Source: Echinarachnius parma (Eukaryota > Echinodermata > Echinoidea > Clypeasteroida > Echinarachniidae). From it: DNA of 64,000 nucleotides. Shown here piece by piece: positions 1-10,563 of the stretch (the first letter of the stretch is position 1; each line of letters begins with the position of its first letter). The notes beneath the pieces are model-generated. The model searched no databases. It was not told where the DNA came from and saw only the letters and a list, made by a program, of their open reading frames with translations. The stretch covers positions 124,001 through 188,000 of the forward strand of contig JBAMJV010003820.1 in assembly GCA_037951105.1 (NCBI GenBank), written 5' to 3'. The position numbers and the translations under genes were made by a program.

Positions 1-179
1 GACTGATCAACGCATTGGCAGTCTCTAATACTTATTCTAACGGTGCTAAAGGTCACCCATTCGTCTTGTCCCGACTTGACACAGCCCGTGTATCACTCGT
101 GACCCGAGACACAACGAGGGACTAATTCCCCTTCCCTTTGATGTCGTACGCATACATGCACACACGTACGCAGAACCGC

Positions 180-620
180 GCATGCTTTTAACCCTTTGCA
201 TATATATAGTGCCAAAACTAATACGTGTATGCAAAATGCACGATAAAAATTATCTTAATCAAATTTAAGGGTTAATAATTACGGTTCTCGCTAGCTATTG
301 TCCCCTTCATAAATGCACGCATAATATGCAGACCACACATGACTTTAACCCTTGACGTATAGTGCCCAAAATAATACATATAATGTACACTGCGCTCGTG
401 TCCACGCAAAATACCTGATAAAATGATTTTAATCAAATCAAAGGGGTTAATAATTCCGTTCACGCTTGTAACCCACCCATGCCTTTAACCCTCTGAACAC
501 GTTGCCTAACTTATACATTATAATGTACACTGTGCTGGCGTCTATGCAAAATGCATGATAAAATGATTTGTAATCCAATCTAAGGGGTTAATGCGCCGGT
601 TCACGCTGGCTGTTGCCCCC
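180..620. repeat. three-unit tandem array, ~140-158 bp period
   Basis: Units start near 181, 338 and 479 with CATGC/ACTTTAACCCT. Each carries a CGCAAAATAC-like core, TGATAAAATGATTT and a GGGGTTAATAATT-like end. Units are diverged but collinear. Confidence 0.75.
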
Positions 621-989
621 TTATCATGAATGGAAAGTGCCGGTCCGAGAGCGACCCATCAATAATCGGCGTGTTAGAATCGGCAGGGGCCTAATAAGAC
701 CGTATCTGCTGCATACAGATTCGAGCTAGAGCGCTGATGATGATTTCTGGCCGAGTTACGTGTGACGATGAATACAAATTTGGATAAACATCGCCCATAA
801 TAGGCATGAAATGTTATTACCCCCACCGACACTAAACTTTCCTTAAACCCCATCTTTTTATTTCCTGATTTTTTATTCTGTTTCTTTGCCATGAAAAATG
901 GAATCTTAATATTATCAAGTGTCTGGGTCATAATAGCTTCTGACCATCACAAACATTGAAATTGGTTTCATGGATGAACAACCATTACT

Positions 990-1060
990 AGAGCTTTTTA
1001 GCTCAGTTGGTGGAGCAAGGGTCTAGCAATCGGCAGGTCTCGGGTTTGTATCCCGGGTGA
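990..1060 (+). repeat. tRNA-like relic (SINE head or tRNA pseudogene)
   Basis: Contains an A-box-like TAGCTCAGTTGGTGGAGC and a T-arm with 7-nt loop (CGGG TTTGTAT CCCG). The acceptor stem halves do not pair and the anticodon arm is poor, so it is not a working tRNA gene. A second minus-strand A-box relic occurs near 9010-9030. Confidence 0.5.
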
Positions 1061-1960
1061 ACCCTATTTTCTTTGTTCCTTCTCAAAAATATCATCAAAT
1101 TATACCTTAGAATGTTTTTAATTCCTGTTAAACAATTAGAGACCTCCAAAGTCTGGTCCCCAAATTTTTCATGCTGGAGTATTATAGATTGAGAATGCAT
1201 GTTAATAAGTGTAAAAGTTAACAGGCCATGTCTCACAAAAAAAGTTATGCTCTATTGCTTATGTGATATGCTCCAAGAACAGAACCCTCTCCAACCAATT
1301 AGCATCTAATATTTTGTGCGCTATGCACGGTTGCTTTTTCGAGCAGCAGGGGTCACGGTCTGAAAAGGCATAGTATTTCATTCTTGTTCCTCATGATCAA
1401 GTATTGGAGAGGCCTTCCACCCCCTCAACCTGAAAATATTTAAATCAATTATAAGCAGTGCTCAGACAAGTACTGTAGATCAATTTCACGTTTTACAGCT
1501 GAGTATTAAAACAATATCGCATAACTTTCTCAAATTTCCCTTTCTCTTGTACTTGACTCGGATCCTCTTTCCTTTCTATGAAAATGCATTTGTATAATAT
1601 ATGTATTTTATTATAAATTTAATTTTGTATCTCGTTAAAGCCGTACAAATTTCAAATAATTGTCTTTACCTTTGAATTATTGATGTCGTTCCTGAAGGTT
1701 TGAAATACAAGTTAAACATTCCATGATAACTAACGTTACGATGTACCTGAACACTGTATGTCTTCATCTTCAGTGAGCTTATATTTAATGTCTGCATGCA
1801 ATTTTAAAGAAGACTCTAAAATCAAGAGTTTTTGAACTTAAATAATAATTCTCCTGTTTCTCAATTGGTGCCCTTTTTAATTGATTTGATTCCCAGCGAA
1901 ACCAATTTTTCCTTGCTCATTTTCATGTGTTCAATATATTTCTAGGCAGTTTTCTGTATG

Positions 1961-2041
1961 TTTTAACCTTTCCCTTCAAGTTTCTGAAATCCCCATAGAC
2001 TTAGTACACAACCCACCTGGTTCCCGTAGTCAAGGGGTTAG
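1961..2041 (+). repeat. copy of ~80-bp dispersed element (family R1)
   Basis: It runs from TTTTAACCTTTCCCTTCAAG through CCCCATAGACTT to CACCTGGTTCCCGTAGTC and AAGGGGTTA. Many close relatives occur in both orientations across the window, for example 17821-17901, 27737-27816, 34045-34127 and 53356-53433. Confidence 0.8.
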
Positions 2042-2744
2042 TTTAAAAAGACTAGGTATCAACACATTTTGCCCATTTTAACCCATTCAAGACTATTTGA
2101 TTTTGGTATAACATGCATTCTCCATAGACAACAGCCAGAGTATTCTTCAGAATCAGTTCAAAACATTGATTTTACTCTGAATTACTGCCAAGGCCATGAA
2201 CAGTAAACAACTACCTCTTTAACGAGGGAACAAAATTGAAATCGACAATAATGATGACGCAGGTTCCAAAAGGAATCAATCAGAATTGGTTTCCCTCATT
2301 TCGTTAGCAGTGTAGCCCTAAATCGGCTGGCACTTTCACATTCAGAGTTAGACCAGCATTAAAATGGTCCCGAAAAGGTCTTAACTTTGATATGAACGCT
2401 GGTCTCATTAAAAGGAAACTGGTCTTATAATGTTTTATAAAGTTTATAATGAGCCCATCTAGACCACTTGTGGTCTATGGAATAGATACAGAATGAATGT
2501 TAGACTAAAATCAAACTGATTTGAACAGGTAAATGAAATTGCATCGTCTTTAAAATCTTCTGCCATGATGCGAAGAGGGAAAGTCTTGCAATCTCTAATT
2601 TTCGTGAGCAGAGCTGCTCGCTAGCGAGCGGAGCGGCTCGATCCTACTGTTCAAGCCACAGAGGTCACTCGAGGTCATCATCTGTTAGCCGGAGGTGACA
2701 AGCAAGACCCTGCGCCCCACTAAAGGCATAGGTATGGGTCAATC

Positions 2745-3005
2745 AACATTCCTTGCGCCCCCCTTCCTCCTTCTCATCAACAAGTTGAAATTGGTGGATT
2801 TCGGAAATCTGTTACAATCTTGTTGAGATGAGAAGAATTTAAGCATTTATATGCAAACAACTGATAAAGATATTGTCATTACAACATTCCCTGCACCACC
2901 TCCCACTTGATTTTCATCAACGAGTTGAATTTGTTGGCTTTTAAAAATCTGTTTATTTTTGTTTAGGATGAGAGGAATCAAAGGGATTTGATGCACAACT
3001 GGATA
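2745..3005. repeat. two-unit tandem duplication, ~140 bp
   Basis: Units starting near 2747 and 2885 share CATTCC.TGCRCC, TTCTCATCAACAAGTTGAA, a GGxxTTxxxAAATCTGTT block and a GATGAGA.GAAT block. Confidence 0.7.
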
Positions 3006-4625
3006 TACATGTAGGTACTTCTACTAATTTGGGACAATTACAACCTCCTGAAAACGATGAACAAAATCAGAAACTATGTTGCAATTTGAATCTTTTCTTC
3101 AAACTCTAGTTTCATATAACAATGACTCATGTGTCATTTTAAAGGACGGCAATTTGTATTTTCATGATGTAATTTTTAGAGAAAATATATACTCTGAAAA
3201 TGTGGTTCATACACGTAGCTCTTTTCTGTATTCTTTAAAAAGGTTTTATTTTGTTTTGCAATGTCTCTTTCTTCATCCAAGTATGTCTCCAATGATTGAA
3301 AAAAAGAAAGAAAATGTTTTGAAGTGTAGTTCATAGCTCCAAGATATTTAGTATTCTTTTGGGCGCATATTTGGGCTGTGGTATTTGGATTGGCATGAAA
3401 AGAGCGCTTTCTTTCATTTTTCCAAGCCTATTTTCTCCCACTTTTCTCGCAAGACGTGCGCCCGCCAGGCATGTAATTGTCCATGAAATTTTATGGTAAC
3501 AATTTTCCCCAACCTTATTCAGTTAATCCCTGGTGGTATTCCACATAAATAGCTGCTTTTTCAATACTTTCTTTGCCTGAAATTGCAAAATTTCCACCAG
3601 AAGTGTAAACATTTTGTTCAAACTTGAAACATGCGCTATTAAAATTAAATTGTGTAGCCTGGTTTTCTTTTATAAATTAGACTTTATAGGCTAAGGCAAT
3701 GTTGAGATAGTTACATTTGGTTCTCGGAGACTGAATACAGTTCTTTCAAAAGGCTCTTGCAGGGAATATTTTTTACTGATGTGCCATGAAAGTGGTCGTT
3801 GTCAAAATGATTTTGCTGAATGTTTTCATTCCAAGATTGTTTGTTTGTTGGTTCACTTGTTTTTTTTGTGTAAAATGTGAACTTCTTTCACAGAGGACAT
3901 CTTTGATTGACTTCATGAAATAAAGGGACAGTTTTATCTATCTCTGGACAGAATATTTCAATTCAGACTACTATCAGTTTAGCTAGAAAAACAATGCAAA
4001 ATCCCATTAACTTAAATTAAGAAGCTAACATTAAATCTTGCAAATATTCTTCTATAATATCTATGAAAATACACATTTAATTTCTTAACAACTTTTGAAA
4101 AATTCAATTCAATTGATATTTTCTTTCACAAAACAAGGTAACCAAATAAACAGGCATATATACAGCAAAAATATGCACGGTCCTTCACCTAAACACAGGT
4201 AATTTCACCTAACACATAATAGTAAAAAATAATGAAAAAAATAATAATTTAGATTTTTATGGTGCATAATAATTACTCATAAATTCTCCATGTGGGTATT
4301 GAATTCACCTGACATTCCGACATGCGGGACTGAGCGCTGCGTGTCGACCCTCCCCGAAATTTACAACTCCGCTGGGGTCATGCGACCCTCAACATTCAAT
4401 TTCTCGCTCCCCAGAACGTGACATCACATATGATTTCATGCATTGGTAAAATAGAGGTTTTGTGTTCACTTGGTCTACATCCATTTGGTCTAAACCTATC
4501 TGGTCTAAACCCATTTGGTCTAAGTCTCATCTGGTCTACTTTATAATCCCTAATACTTTCATACATGATTTCATACATTGGTTAAGTAAAGGTTTTGTGT
4601 TCACTTGGTCTAAACCCATTTAGTC

Positions 4626-5792
4626 TACCGTATTTGTCGGTGTATTAACCGCACCTTTTTTCTCAAAAAAAAGCTCCAAAAAGGGGGGAGCGGTTAATAC
4701 ACGGAGATAGGAAAATTGTACACGCAAATTGCCTAGCCAGCGCCGGGCCCTAATACGATGCGGTTAATACACGGAGATAAGATTCACAAGTGACCAAAGT
4801 CCACCTCAGCAAGGCATTCATACTCGTACGATGCACGGAAAATACAAGTATATTCCCCCCAAAACAAGTCATGCAGTGTCTTTTATGTTTCTCTTTTACC
4901 TCTTCCTAAATATTGCTCGTTGTTGCTGCGAAAGCAGCTTTGAAGATTCACGATCATTGCTTCGATCTTAGTACGAATCCTAACATGCACCCGGCCGCGC
5001 GACTGGCACTTGGCCGAGCATGCAGGCGGGGATTCTCTTTCCCGACCCCCGGCCGCCGATGCTCCAATACAGCCCGCCATATCACTCATATACTTTGCGT
5101 GCAGGTTATCGGGTCTATTTTGTTACGCGAGATCCATCCGCCGGGGATTTCCCCAATTCCCGGCGGATGGATCTCGCGTAACAAAATAGACCCATAACCT
5201 TCACGCAAAGTGTATGAGTGATATGGCGGGCTATCGGAGCATTTGTTTAGTACCGGGCGGACTGGATGTCAACGTTTGAGAATCGTTTCATCCATGTCGA
5301 CGATCGACGACGATCGTATGCCGTATTACTCGCTATTATTACTTACTATTTCTGAAACAGTTTTCAAGAGTAGATTCAACATAATTTGAACTAGAAAGAA
5401 GGAATAACATTAAGGTACATTTTTTTTTAAATCTCCGTTCTGATTGTTTTATTGGTGAAATCTTCGTTTTGTTGTCTAACGTTTTATGTAGTCCCATGTG
5501 TAGTGATCCGTGTGGCAAATTCAACAGAAGTTATAGATTCTTCTGCTGTGAAGAAGGCCTGATAATTTTCTTTATTTACTTCGGAGACTTCAGTAAATAA
5601 AACAAAATTCATATGCAAAAATTCTCTGATAGATAAGCTATTTTTGGTACCTTTCCTAAGAAAATGCTGACCATCTAAAGACTAAAAATCAAGAATTATA
5701 CTATCAAATTTTTTTTTTTTTCATGGAAAAACGGCCAAAGTTGGGGGTGCGGTTAATACATCGGAGCGGTTAATACACCGACAAATACGGTA
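4626..5792. mobile_element. TA-flanked terminal-inverted-repeat element, non-autonomous
   Basis: The left end TACCGTATTTGTCGGTGTAT (then TAACCGC) and the right end, GCGGTTAATACACCGACAAA then TACGGTA, are exact inverted repeats. Both ends sit directly in TTTGGTCTA repeats, so this is an insertion. The terminal TA could be the target duplication, as in Tc1/mariner-like elements (inference). GCGGTTAATACACGGA motifs recur inside at about 4690 and 4760. No transposase frame was found. A long hairpin occupies 5060-5241. Confidence 0.75.
5060..5241. repeat. long near-perfect inverted repeat (hairpin)
   Basis: Arms of roughly 75-85 bp. The left arm includes ATATCACTCATATACTTTGC and GATCCATCCGCCGGG; the right arm is its reverse complement (CCCGGCGGATGGATCTCGCG ... 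GTATGAGTGATAT). The loop is about a dozen bases around GATTTCCCCAATT. A few mismatches and small indels occur near the outer end. Confidence 0.9.
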
Positions 5793-7034
5793 TGTCCTAT
5801 TTGGTCTACACCTATCTGGTCTAAACCCATTTGGTCTACACCTATTTGGTTTATGTCTCATCTGGTCTACTTCTTGATACCTAGTACTTTCATACATGAT
5901 TTCATGCGTTGGTAAAATAGAGGTTTTGTGTTCATTTGGTCTACACCCATTTAGTCTATGTCTCATTTGGTCCACATCCATTTGGTCTGTCTCATTTGGT
6001 CTGTCTCATTTGGTCTACATACATTTAGTCTACACCCATTTAGTCTATGTCTCATTTGGTCTGTCTCATTTAGTCTACACCCATTTGGTCTGTCTCATTT
6101 GGTCTACATCTATTTGGTCTAAGTACAACCATTGGTCTATACCAATTTGGTCTACATTTGATTCGGTCTACTTGATGATGACTTAAACTTTCACACATGA
6201 TTTAAAGCTGTGGCTAAATATTTGAATCATGTTTACTTGGTCTACAAGCATTTGTTTTACTTCATGATGCCTAAAACTTTCACACATTATTTCATGCGTT
6301 GGTAAAATGGAGGTTTTGTATTCGCTTGGTCTATACCCAATGTACATACAAACGGTGAAGATTTTAAGAATACAAGCCACATACTCTGCATCTACATTGT
6401 AGGATTTAATGAGTTAAACAGAAATATCATAAACTTGAAATTCTAATGCAATTGCCCTTAATCTCAACTCCTTTTTTTGTTTTTCTTATCAGCTATCATA
6501 TTACCAGTTGATTGCAAAGCTTTATGAGTCTGCTCGCGGCCTAATTTGTACCTGAAAAATTGAGGTTCAGATAAAACTAAAAGGGTTCATAAAAATGAGG
6601 ATAATTCACATAAAAAAACGAAAAAACAAAGATAAAAAAGAGTGGATTTTGCAGTTGATAGTACGGCAGTAATTCCTTCTCACTTTTACTAATACAATAA
6701 CATGCATGGAGTAAACACAAATTTTGTTTTAATAAATGTCATATTGAATTCGGAGGGGTAAGAACAGACTACAGAAACTGTTCATTGTAGAACTTGGCTG
6801 AAGTTTTAAAGGAGAACAAACTTGCACACATGTAGATACAAACAATACTCAGATATTTTTTCTAAATAAATCACAACATTTTTAGAAAAACTCACTATCC
6901 CTTTAATACTAGCAATGGCAAAAGCATTGGGGAGGGGGGGGGGGGGGGGAGAAAGTTGCCCTTAAAAAAGCTGCAACTTATCAAAGAATTTTTTTTCTAA
7001 ATCATTACAAAATAATATTGTCAAATTATTGTCA

Positions 7035-7095
7035 CTTAGCAAGGGTAGGTTGTTGGATTTGGTAATGGCAGACCTGCGACAAAACTGTTTATTAT
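7035..7095 (-). pseudogene. most decayed partial copy of the eya Tyr-rich exon
   Basis: Matches the 3' half of the 7364-7523 exon (TAGCAAGGGTAGGTTGTTGG on the plus strand) with many substitutions, including loss of the Ser/Gly frame and of the GTAAGT donor. It lies about 156 bp from the better copy at 7191. Confidence 0.75.
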
Positions 7096-7190
7096 AGAAT
7101 ACAGACTTGTTTTTTTTGGAGAAAGTCATACTTCGTAAGAAGCTGAGACCCAAGGACATTTAAAACCCCCCAATATATTATTTAATCTCG

Positions 7191-7260
7191 CTTGGCAAAG
7201 GTGCTAGCTGGTAGGTTAATGTGTTTGGTAACGGCGAGCCGGCACTATAACTGTTTGTTA
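7191..7260 (-). pseudogene. partial copy of the eya Tyr-rich exon, donor lost
   Basis: Collinear with the 3' half of the exon, 178 bp away. The minus strand still reads HSITNSYSAGSPLPNTLTYQ then LAPLPSE in the exon's own frame. GACA|GTAAGT has become GAGATTAAAT, removing the donor, and the frame reaches a stop at once. No acceptor was found on its 5' side, so it is unlikely to be a working exon. Confidence 0.85.
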
Positions 7261-7363
7261 TAGAATGAAGACCAAATTTATTTTGGGGAGAGAAAGCTGT
7301 GTGGTGTAAAGAGCTTCAAATCAAAGATACATTTAAAACAACAAATAAATAAATATTACTTAC

Positions 7364-7523
7364 TGTCGCTTGGCAAAGGTGCTAGCTGGTAGGTTGTTGT
7401 GTTCGGTAACGGCGGGCCGGCGCTAAAACTGTTCGACATAGAATAGGGACTGTAGTTTTGTGAAGCGTAGTACTGGTTGAAGCCTGTCTGACTGTATGCC
7501 GTATACGAGCCATAATCTACACC
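7364..7523 (-). CDS. eya: eya exon: conserved Tyr-rich block
   Basis: A 160-nt exon (phase 0 in, phase 1 out), acceptor CAAACCTAG and donor GACA|GTAAGT. It encodes GVDYGSYTAYSQTGFNQYYA, SQNYSPYSMSNSFSAGPPLP and NTTTYQLAPLPSD. The first part is the most conserved piece of the EYA N-terminal half (vertebrate DYPSYPSFGQGQYAQYY), and TTYQL matches vertebrate ATYQL. It is the last exon of the gene in the window; the next must start in phase 1 and would carry the SPSTPIKD linker or the HAD domain. Two decayed copies of its 3' half lie downstream at 7191-7260 and 7035-7095. Confidence 0.94.
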
Positions 7524-7903
7524 CTAGGTTTGGAAAAGATTAAATGAAAATGTTGGTTATAATAAATGTATAAATCAGGAAGAAAAACACAATTCTTCAA
7601 TAATATTTCAAGAAGAAAAACACAATTCTTGAATATTTCAAGTAGAAAATGGTTCTTCAATAATATAAAAAAACACACACAATTCTTCAATAAAACTTCA
7701 AGCAGAAAAAACACAATTCTTCATTTAATTTCTTAACAATTTGAAAATTTAGCTTGACATGTCACAAATAACATCTGAATTTGAAAACAACTAAAGAAAA
7801 ATCCAACAAATAGCAGTTCTAGCTTCTTTTCAGGAATGGTTGATTTTGCTGTAGCCCTAATATTTTCAAGACCAGTCTTAAATAGGTTCAGGATGCAATA
7901 CAT

Positions 7904-8175
7904 CGTCGGTGACATTACGTACCGGCGAATCTTCAAATTTCGGTTTAGATTTTGAGTTTTTGGCATATTTTTGATGTCTATACCCAACTCTATCACATAT
8001 CTGAATTTCAGTCTTCAAAATTCACGATATCATTGAATTTCAGAAATTGATATTCGAAAATAGAGACAAAATTGTGATAGAGTTGGGTATAGACATAAAA
8101 AATATGCCAAAAACTCAAAATCGAATAATCGACCGAAATTTGAAGATTCGCCGGTACGTAATGTCACCGACGACA
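7904..8175. repeat. large inverted repeat with ~98-bp arms
   Basis: The left arm (7904-8001) GTCGGTGACATTACGTACCG ... CCCAACTCTATCACA is repeated in reverse complement at about 8073-8174 (GTGATAGAGTTGGGTATAGA ... TACGTAATGTCACCGAC), with a small insertion in the right arm. The short frames IELGIDIKNMPKTQN on both strands are the same arm read twice. It lies in the 840-bp intron between the 8549-8467 and 7523-7364 exons. Confidence 0.9.
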
Positions 8176-8176
8176 T

Positions 8177-8445
8177 GTAGGCAAGCCTCCACACTACATT
8201 TGCTCTGTACTGGCGCGTTCAGGCAAGTAAAATCATCAATTCCGACATTTGACTTGCCCTTATATAAAATTTACTTGCCCTCTTCTTCTCTCAAGAGATT
8301 TAAACGTATGAAATGTCATTGTTCTCTCAAAATTATTTAGTTGCCCAATCGGGCAAGCAAAACTAGGCAATTTGTTAAATTGTACTTGCCCGACACTAAT
8401 TTTGACTTGCCCCGGGCAAGCGGGCAAGAGCTAGAGTCGAGCCCT
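8177..8445. repeat. dispersed repeat rich in CTTGCCC/GGGCAAG
   Basis: Multiple GGGCAAGT/ACTTGCCC motifs, including TTGCCCAATCGGGCAAGCAA. A related copy in the opposite sense is at 35092-35335; weaker relatives are at about 28248-28450 and 57375-57480. Confidence 0.7.
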
Positions 8446-8466
8446 GATATAGGGTTGAATAATTAC

Positions 8467-8549
8467 CTGATGTGTACTGTTGAAACCCTGTGAGTTGGTG
8501 GTGGTATTGCTGGTCGAGGGATATGTGTAGCCTGCCGTCGTAAACGAAC
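8467..8549 (-). CDS. eya: eya exon: Ser/Thr/Asn-rich SFTTAGYTY segment
   Basis: An 83-nt exon (phase 1 in, phase 0 out), acceptor TTCCCTAG and donor CATCAG|GTAATT. It encodes SFTTAGYTYPSTSNTTTNSQ then GFNSTHQ. This aligns closely with vertebrate EYA1 [20 protein letters not shown] followed by FNSSQQ. The preceding G from the 9210 exon completes Gly. The exon is short and would be missed without using phase and homology. Confidence 0.9.
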
Positions 8550-9209
8550 CTAGGGAAAAAAGAAAAAAAAATATCAAAACAACCCTAACAAAATAATTAT
8601 GCATCATTTTAAGTCAAATGGGTCAGCAATAAAACCAAACCAAATACAAGAACAGATCGAACAAAAATTACAAAGAATGAAAACATGTTTTAAAACACAA
8701 TTTAATTTGGATTTGGTACTAATGACATACAATTGTCAAACACAATGACATTCATAACAAAATATATAAAAATTATGAACAAAATATAATTATGTTGAAA
8801 CATTTACCAAATGTTTGTTGAACCTATTAATTAAAAATGATAACAGTGTCTGATACAGTGCATACAGTATGTTGGCATGTTTTGTTTGTCTGAATGTGTG
8901 TTTGAAAGTATCTTTTCTCCTTTTCTATCATCTCTCCAAAAATAGCAATACTAGTAATTGGGATTAGTTTGAAACCAGGAACCTCTTTAATTAAGGTTAA
9001 AATTCAAACCTGTTCTACCAACTGAGCTAATTTGGATATAAACTGCCTAATGGTTGTACCAATTGAGCTATTTTGCTCTAAACCACTTTAAGGCTTTATA
9101 AACAACTGAGCTACTTTTTGCTCTACATCGCCTAATGCTATATTTCTAATGTTTTGGTTTTTGTTTTTACAGCTAAATTACAATTGAATGGTCAATAGAG
9201 GGCCCATAC

Positions 9210-9338
9210 CTTGCATTCCGTAGTATGGACTCTGCGCGGGTTGCGGACTCCCCGTAAAACTCGAGGAGCCGTAAGGACTAAGGTACGTTCCCTGGCCCTG
9301 TAAGGACGCAGAGTCGGTGGATTTTAACGACTTTGCGC
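9210..9338 (-). CDS. eya: eya exon: Tyr/Pro-rich SPQPAQSPYYGMQG segment
   Basis: A 129-nt exon (phase 1 in, phase 1 out), acceptor CTCCACTCAG and donor CAAG|GTATGG. It encodes AKSLKSTDSASLQGQGTYLS then PYGSSSFTGSPQPAQSPYYG and MQ. The end is the counterpart of vertebrate FSTPQPGQAPYSYQMQG. Position, order and both phases agree with its neighbours at 13209 and 8549. Confidence 0.92.
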
Positions 9339-9995
9339 CTGAGTGGAGATATAATGGAAACGCGTTAAAAAACAGGTGCAATGCAATCACATCATTATGG
9401 AATTCAATTTCAAAGTGATCGATAGAAATTGTTGAAAAATGCTTACTGAAGCTAACATGAATGTGAAAGATGCAGATGAGTTATTTCAGATTGAAAATCA
9501 TGCTATTTTAATTGTTCTGCTTTAACATTTTTTTCGTTTAACGTAGAGGATTTAGCCATTAGATCGCAGTGGATTATTAGAAATGCATGTTCTACCAAAT
9601 TCAAATTGTCTACAACAAGTCATTAATAAGTGAGTGACAGAAAAGGAGAAAAGCTGCTAAATGCAATTGAAAGATGATTGTGCATTAGTGATGTACTGCT
9701 GAATGAGAGATTATTTTTAATAGTGCTTCTTTAATTTTACCCCAAAAATGATCATTTGAAGTAATTGTTAGGAAATGAGAAAGGATGCAAATTCATTAAG
9801 AATGATTGTGCCTGAGAAAAGGTGCCCTTTTAATAATACAATTTTCTTTACGAAGATAGTATGAAGAGGAAAATGGAATAAAGAGAGAATATGCTAAATG
9901 CATTCTTCAGGTGATTGTGCATGAGCAGTGTAGCTAGTAAAATTACGCCCTCTAGAGAAGAAAACATAATGATATACTCCTTGAAATCATCACAT

Positions 9996-10237
9996 ATGTG
10001 ACCGGCTATAGCAAAACCCTGCACTTGTTTTGAAGAAATGGGCATTTTAAGTTCTCATAATGTTTGTAAAAGACGTATGATTGTGAAATCGAAACAATCA
10101 TATCTTCGCCAATTATTGACCAATTTGTTAGAACAAAGCATCAAATGAAAGCTTGTGATGCAGCCTTTCTAATGGTATGAACATATACATTTTGATTTTT
10201 ACAGACAAGTGCAGGGTTTTGCTATAGCCGGTCACAT
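9996..10237. mobile_element. MITE-like element with ~33-bp terminal inverted repeats
   Basis: The ends read ATGTGACCGGCTATAGCAAA followed by ACCCTGCACTTGT and, at the other end, its exact reverse complement. The ~240-bp interior has no coding capacity. It lies within an older degenerate tandem array marked by GATGATTGTGCA motifs near 9674, 10301 and 10378. Confidence 0.8.
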
Positions 10238-10416
10238 TTAACAGATTTGTTAACTTTAAGTGATTTGAAGGAAATAAGAATAAATGCTAGCTGAATCTAA
10301 GATGATTGTGCAAAAGTAATATAGCAAAGTTGAATTCTGAAATGAACATTCTTGTGATAATTACATTATGATAAAAGATGATTGTGCACGAGCGATGCAG
10401 CATTCAAAATATGGCT

Positions 10417-10563
10417 CTTCTGTCAAATTTCACCAGGATATAACTTAGCCAAGTACAATGTTGTTCTAAATTAATTAAATTGTTTATTTTCATCTATTTT
10501 TCTAGATGAAAATGGACTACATTGTACTTGGCTAAAATATATGCTGGTGAAATTTGACAGAAG
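10417..10563. repeat. 147-bp palindromic element
   Basis: The left arm CTTCTGTCAAATTTCACCAG ... TTAGCCAAGTACAATGT and the right arm ACATTGTACTTGGCTAA ... CTGGTGAAATTTGACAGAAG are reverse complements, with an inner ATTTTCATCTA/TAGATGAAAAT stem. Confidence 0.85.

Larger units (their letters stand above)
4455..6345. repeat. TTTGGTCTA minisatellite, split by an inserted element
   Basis: Dozens of CATTTGGTCTA-type units (10-30 bp, variants with AC, ACACC, TGTCTC) occur at 4460-4625 and 5793-6345. A longer unit recurs within the array: TTTCATGCATTGGTAAAATA followed by GAGGTTTTGTGTTCACTTGG near 4428, 4562, 5893 and 6288, with a diverged one near 6197. Apparent open frames of HLVYTHLVY type here are a by-product of the repeat. 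Confidence 0.85.
1..7363 (-). other. eya intron (incomplete) downstream of the Tyr-rich exon
   Basis: No further eya exon was found on the minus strand and no convincing gene on either strand. The interval holds tandem arrays (180-620, 2745-3005), a tRNA-like fragment near 990-1060, the TTTGGTCTA minisatellite (about 4455-6345) interrupted by an inverted-repeat element (4626-5792), a long poly-G run near 6936, and two decayed copies of the adjacent exon. Confidence 0.75.

Noticed and set aside
990-1060. Functional tRNA gene
   Set aside because: A and B boxes are present but acceptor and anticodon stems do not pair; treated as a relic.
5896-6186. 96-codon frame of HLVY repeats
   Set aside because: Pure product of the TTTGGTCTA minisatellite.
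7191-7260. Copy of the Tyr-rich exon as a mutually exclusive alternative exon
   Set aside because: In frame, but the donor is destroyed and no acceptor is visible, so a working alternative exon is unlikely.
7733-8340. Two frames sharing IELGIDIKNMPKTQN on opposite strands
   Set aside because: Both arms of one inverted repeat; not two genes.
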